Of a DNA stretch of 64,000 bases, positions 61,421 through 64,000 are shown piece by piece. Every line of letters begins with the position of its first letter. Position 1 is the first letter of the stretch. The position numbers and the translations under genes were made by a program. The notes beneath the pieces were generated by a model. The model saw nothing but the letters and a program-made list of their open reading frames with translations. It was not told the origin of the DNA and made no database searches. The DNA comes from Gracilimonas sp965227215 (lineage in GTDB: Bacteria; Bacteroidota; Rhodothermia; Balneolales; Balneolaceae): the NCBI GenBank assembly GCA_965227215.1, contig OZ245729.1:310001-374000 (forward strand), given 5' to 3'.

Positions 61421-62277
61421 TTATTCTGAAACAGATTTATCACTTCCGAAGGATTCAAATTTTCAAGCATATCCCTTCGGCCAAGCTCCCGGATGAAATC
61501 CTCAGTGACTCCATTGGCATGGAGGGCTATAATTCCTGAATAATCCAATTCTTCCAGGTAATCATATCTGTTGAGCGTTTGCATATAGCCTATAGGCACA
61601 TCGTTGGCATATAACCCAACCACGCCGGTATAATTGAGCTCATCGAGTAAATCCAGACGATTTAATCCACGAAGATAATCTCCACTTACTCCGTTGGAAT
61701 GCAATCCAATCACTCCCACATAATCCAGCTCATCCAGGTAGTCGATGCGTTCCAGCGTTCGGATATAATCAGCCGGTACCCCATTGGCATTCAGACCTAT
61801 CAGTGAGGTGTAGTTCAGCTCCTCCAGAAAATCTGTACGGTCCAACTCCCGCATGTATTCAACCGGAACTTCATTTTGGTAGAGTGCAATGATTTGATTT
61901 CGGTCGGGTATTTCGGAGAAATCAAGTTCATTTACATCATCAATATACTCCAGAATTCCGCCGGAAAGAGTAGATGAACTTGGGGCAACTTCTGTAACCT
62001 GTCCACTATTACTTGATGGACCGAGTGTGCCTAGCGGATTCCAATCATTATACCAGAAAAAGAAGACGACCAGAAATACCGCGAGAACAATGGAGTCTCG
62101 TTTTAGGGTGCTTTTTGCTTCGTTCTCGTATTCAGGTCGCACGTAATTCAAAAAACCGGTCTCATCTTGTTCATCCCCTCCATCGGTTCCAAGATCTAAT
62201 TCCGGCTCCTGTTCTGCATCATTGTTATGCAGATGGTTCTTAATGCGATTGCTATGTTTATCTTTCTGACCTGCCAT
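61417..62277 (-). CDS. Single-pass membrane protein with five tandem 30-residue repeats
   Basis: A 286-residue protein. Residues 1-58 are hydrophilic and acidic, 61-77 are a transmembrane helix (SIVLAVFLVVFFFWY), 78-115 are a Ser/Pro/Gly linker, and from residue 130 the chain is built of exact 30-residue units starting at 130, 160, 190, 220 and 250, with a partial sixth at 280. The unit pattern is IGL-xx-NGVxxDYhRxLxRhDhLdELxYxGV. It resembles the GVTPEYIREL helical repeats on many BlaR1/anti-sigma proteins. Function unknown; a periplasmic binding surface is inferred. Confidence 0.8.
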   Translation of the reverse strand: MAGQKDKHSNRIKNHLHNNDAEQEPELDLGTDGGDEQDETGFLNYVRPEYENEAKSTLKRDSIVLAVFLVVFFFWYNDWNPLGTLGPSSNSGQVTEVAPSSSTLSGGILEYIDDVNELDFSEIPDRNQIIALYQNEVPVEYMRELDRTDFLEELNYTSLIGLNANGVPADYIRTLERIDYLDELDYVGVIGLHSNGVSGDYLRGLNRLDLLDELNYTGVVGLYANDVPIGYMQTLNRYDYLEELDYSGIIALHANGVTEDFIRELGRRDMLENLNPSEVINLFQNN

Positions 62278-62320
62278 AAGATGAAGGTATGAATTGATTT
62301 AATAAGATTGTACAGAAAGG

Positions 62321-62356
62321 ATATAAATTCGTCCATCGAAAATCGGTTACTCGATA
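62321..62356. repeat. Degenerate third copy of the four-helix-gene flanking repeat
   Basis: Over 36 bases about 29 match the reverse complement of the right end of 47999-48097, including TCGTCCATCG, ATCGGT and CTCGAT. A loose CGATTAACGA follows at 62377. No four-helix gene is present here. The rest of the 243 bp gap to 62520 shows no gene or clear signal. Confidence 0.45.
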
Positions 62357-62520
62357 CTCATACAGAATTTCGATGAAACGATTAACGAACTGCCTAATTT
62401 AAGAACCCAAATTAGCATAGGGATACCCTGAATCAGGTCCGGGATGACTACTCAGCAATACCAATATCACCTAACTAAAAATGCGAATCTGCGAAATCCA
62501 ACAATCCCACAAATCAGTAA

Positions 62521-64000
62521 TCACATATTGCGCCGATACTGCCCACCAACTTCGTACAGAGCATGCGAGATTTGTCCCAGCGATGCCACCTTCACCGTTT
62601 CCATCAGTTCTTCAAACAAGTTGCCATTATTTCGGGCTACTTCTTTAAGTCTTTCGATGGCTTTATCGGCGTCTTTTTCGTTTCGCTTCCAGAATTGCTC
62701 CAGATTTTCGATCTGCTGGCGCTTCTCTTCTTCGGTGGATCGGATCAGGTCGATTTCTTTATCGCCTTCTTCTCCTTCCCCTTCTTTCTGGAAAGTATTG
62801 ACTCCGATAATCGGAAGCTCGCCGGAATGTTTTTTGGACTCGTAATACAGCGATTCATCCTGAATCTTGCCACGCTGGTACATATTCTCCATAGCACCCA
62901 AAACACCACCTCTTTCCGTGATGCGATCGAACTCAGTTAGAATGGCTTCTTCTACTAAATCAGTCAATTCATCAATGAAATACGAACCCTGATTGATGTT
63001 CTCATTCTTAGCTGTTCCCAGCTCTTTGTTGATGATCATCTGAATAGCCAATGCACGACGTACCGACTCCTCAGTCGGAGTGGTAATCGCTTCATCGTAA
63101 GCATTGGTGTGCAATGAGTTGCAATTATCATATATCGCTAATAAAGCCTGCAAAGTCGTACGGATATCATTAAACTGAATCTCCTGTGCATGCAGCGACC
63201 TACCACTGGTTTGAATGTGATATTTCAGCTTCTGTGAACGGTCGTTGGCTTCGTATTTATTCTTCATCGCTACGGCCCAGATACGACGGGCTACACGACC
63301 GATAACCGCGTATTCGGGATCAAGTCCATTACTAAAGAAGAACGAGAGGTTATGGGCAAAATCATCCACATCCAGTCCGCGAGCCAGGTAATACTCCACA
63401 AAGGTAAACCCGTTAGCCAGCGTAAAAGCTGCCTGCGTAATTGGATTTGCTCCCGCTTCTGCAATGTGATATCCGGAGATAGAAACCGAATAGTAATTAC
63501 GAACATTATGCTCGGTGAAATACGTCTGAATGTCGCCCATCATCTTCAGGGCAAATTCGGTTGAAAAAATACAGGTATTTTGCGCCTGATCTTCCTTGAG
63601 AATGTCGGCCTGAACCGTTCCACGAACAACGCTCAGGGTTTTTTCCTTAATTTCGTTGTAGGTGCTTTCGGGAAGTAAGTGATCTCCGGAAATACCGAGT
63701 GTAGCTAATCCAAACTCATCATTTCCTTCCGGAATTTCATTACTGTACTGAGGCTGTTCTACTCCCCGTTCTTCAAAGTAGGCTTTAATCTTCTTCTTGG
63801 CTTCGTCCCATTTTCCGTTCTCTCTGAGGTACCGCTCTACCTCCTGATCGATGGCCGTATTCATAAACATCGCCAGAATCATTGGCGCCGGGCCGTTAAT
63901 GGTCATCGATACCGATGTTTTAGGCGATGTAAGCTCAAAGCCGGAATACAGCTTCTTCATGTCATCCACGGTACAAATGCTGACTCCGGAATTACCGATT
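62521..64000 (-). CDS. icmF: IcmF-type isobutyryl/methylmalonyl-CoA mutase, C-terminal part (5' end outside window)
   Basis: The reverse strand is open from 64000 to the stop at 62521 (492 residues); no start codon needs to be placed, since the frame continues into the edge with IGNSGVSICTVDDM. The segment is the substrate-binding mutase barrel: SPKTSVSMTINGPAP, ISGYHIAEAGANPITQAAF (discontinuous) and RRIWAVAMKNKY. The end LGQISHALYEVGGQYRRNM is characteristic of IcmF, which fuses a B12 domain, a G-protein chaperone and the mutase. It rearranges isobutyryl-CoA and n-butyryl-CoA. The fused N-terminal domains lie outside the window. Confidence 0.9.
   Translation of the reverse strand, partial: IGNSGVSICTVDDMKKLYSGFELTSPKTSVSMTINGPAPMILAMFMNTAIDQEVERYLRENGKWDEAKKKIKAYFEERGVEQPQYSNEIPEGNDEFGLATLGISGDHLLPESTYNEIKEKTLSVVRGTVQADILKEDQAQNTCIFSTEFALKMMGDIQTYFTEHNVRNYYSVSISGYHIAEAGANPITQAAFTLANGFTFVEYYLARGLDVDDFAHNLSFFFSNGLDPEYAVIGRVARRIWAVAMKNKYEANDRSQKLKYHIQTSGRSLHAQEIQFNDIRTTLQALLAIYDNCNSLHTNAYDEAITTPTEESVRRALAIQMIINKELGTAKNENINQGSYFIDELTDLVEEAILTEFDRITERGGVLGAMENMYQRGKIQDESLYYESKKHSGELPIIGVNTFQKEGEGEEGDKEIDLIRSTEEEKRQQIENLEQFWKRNEKDADKAIERLKEVARNNGNLFEELMETVKVASLGQISHALYEVGGQYRRNM

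Noticed and set aside
61528..61980. CRISPR-like array suggested by the 90 bp period
   Set aside because: The period is in-frame coding for 30-residue protein repeats, with no spacer structure.

Overview
The window looks like a chromosomal segment of a Bacteroidota-related marine-type bacterium, most likely of the Balneolota (Balneolaceae) or a near neighbour. This is inferred from several things. Secreted proteins carry type IX secretion (T9SS) type A tails beginning NYPNPFNPTT. There are TonB-dependent receptor and PorV-like genes. Several intergenic regions hold Bacteroidota-type promoter elements (TTG, then TAnnTTTG about 19-21 bp later). The order thrS-infC-rpmI-rplT-pheS-pheT-zapA is also seen. 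No rRNA, CRISPR array, prophage or transposase was found. One tRNA, Val(GAC), is present.

Layout. 1-1262 (-): 5' part of a phytoene-dehydrogenase-like FAD oxidoreductase, cut by the window edge. 1349-3527 (+): metallo-hydrolase, NlpE-like lipoprotein and a membrane LytTR regulator. 3639-10079 (+): a tight run of envelope or secreted proteins (beta-barrel-like protein, DUF2306 membrane protein, retropepsin-like lipoprotein, alpha/beta hydrolase, DUF3108-like protein, class C beta-lactamase-like hydrolase). 10156-15165 (-): rho, folC, pabC, a thioredoxin-fold protein that lost both catalytic cysteines, and a VapBC-like toxin-antitoxin pair with a palindromic operator.

15262-34126 (-): a starch/maltodextrin utilisation locus. 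In transcription order it encodes a TonB-dependent receptor, a 1212-residue surface protein, a PorV/PorQ-like barrel, a T9SS-secreted lamin-tail plus starch-binding-like protein, a LacI regulator, a T9SS-secreted GH13 amylase, two GH13 lipoproteins and an SLC45/GPH-like sugar transporter. There is no SusD gene. A perfect LacI-type palindrome lies inside the predicted promoter of the receptor, and a hairpin terminator separates the surface-binding genes from the regulator and enzymes. The inferred flow is capture at the surface, cutting by the T9SS amylase, import through the receptor, further cutting by the lipoprotein amylases, and uptake by the transporter.

34408-38697 (-): ispG, two rhomboid proteases and a second phytoene-dehydrogenase-like enzyme. 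38821-40069: a Qnr/MfpA-like pentapeptide-repeat gene and a small orphan membrane protein embedded in palindromic repeats. 40070-47935: polA, adenosine deaminase, a D-aminoacylase-like amidohydrolase, ychF, a PPP phosphatase and nusB. 47999-48625: a solitary four-helix-bundle (23S rRNA IVS, S23-type) gene flanked by two near-identical direct repeats of about 95-99 bp, probably a small mobile unit. Then come tRNA-Val and a four-PAS HisKA_2 histidine kinase.

51073-59935 (+): a translation and division run thrS, infC (ATC start), rpmI, rplT, pheS, pheT, a coiled-coil protein, zapA, ymdB-like and lolD. 60006-64000: a TPR membrane protein, a secreted DUF1579-like protein, a membrane protein with five 30-residue repeats, and the C-terminal part of IcmF, cut by the right edge.
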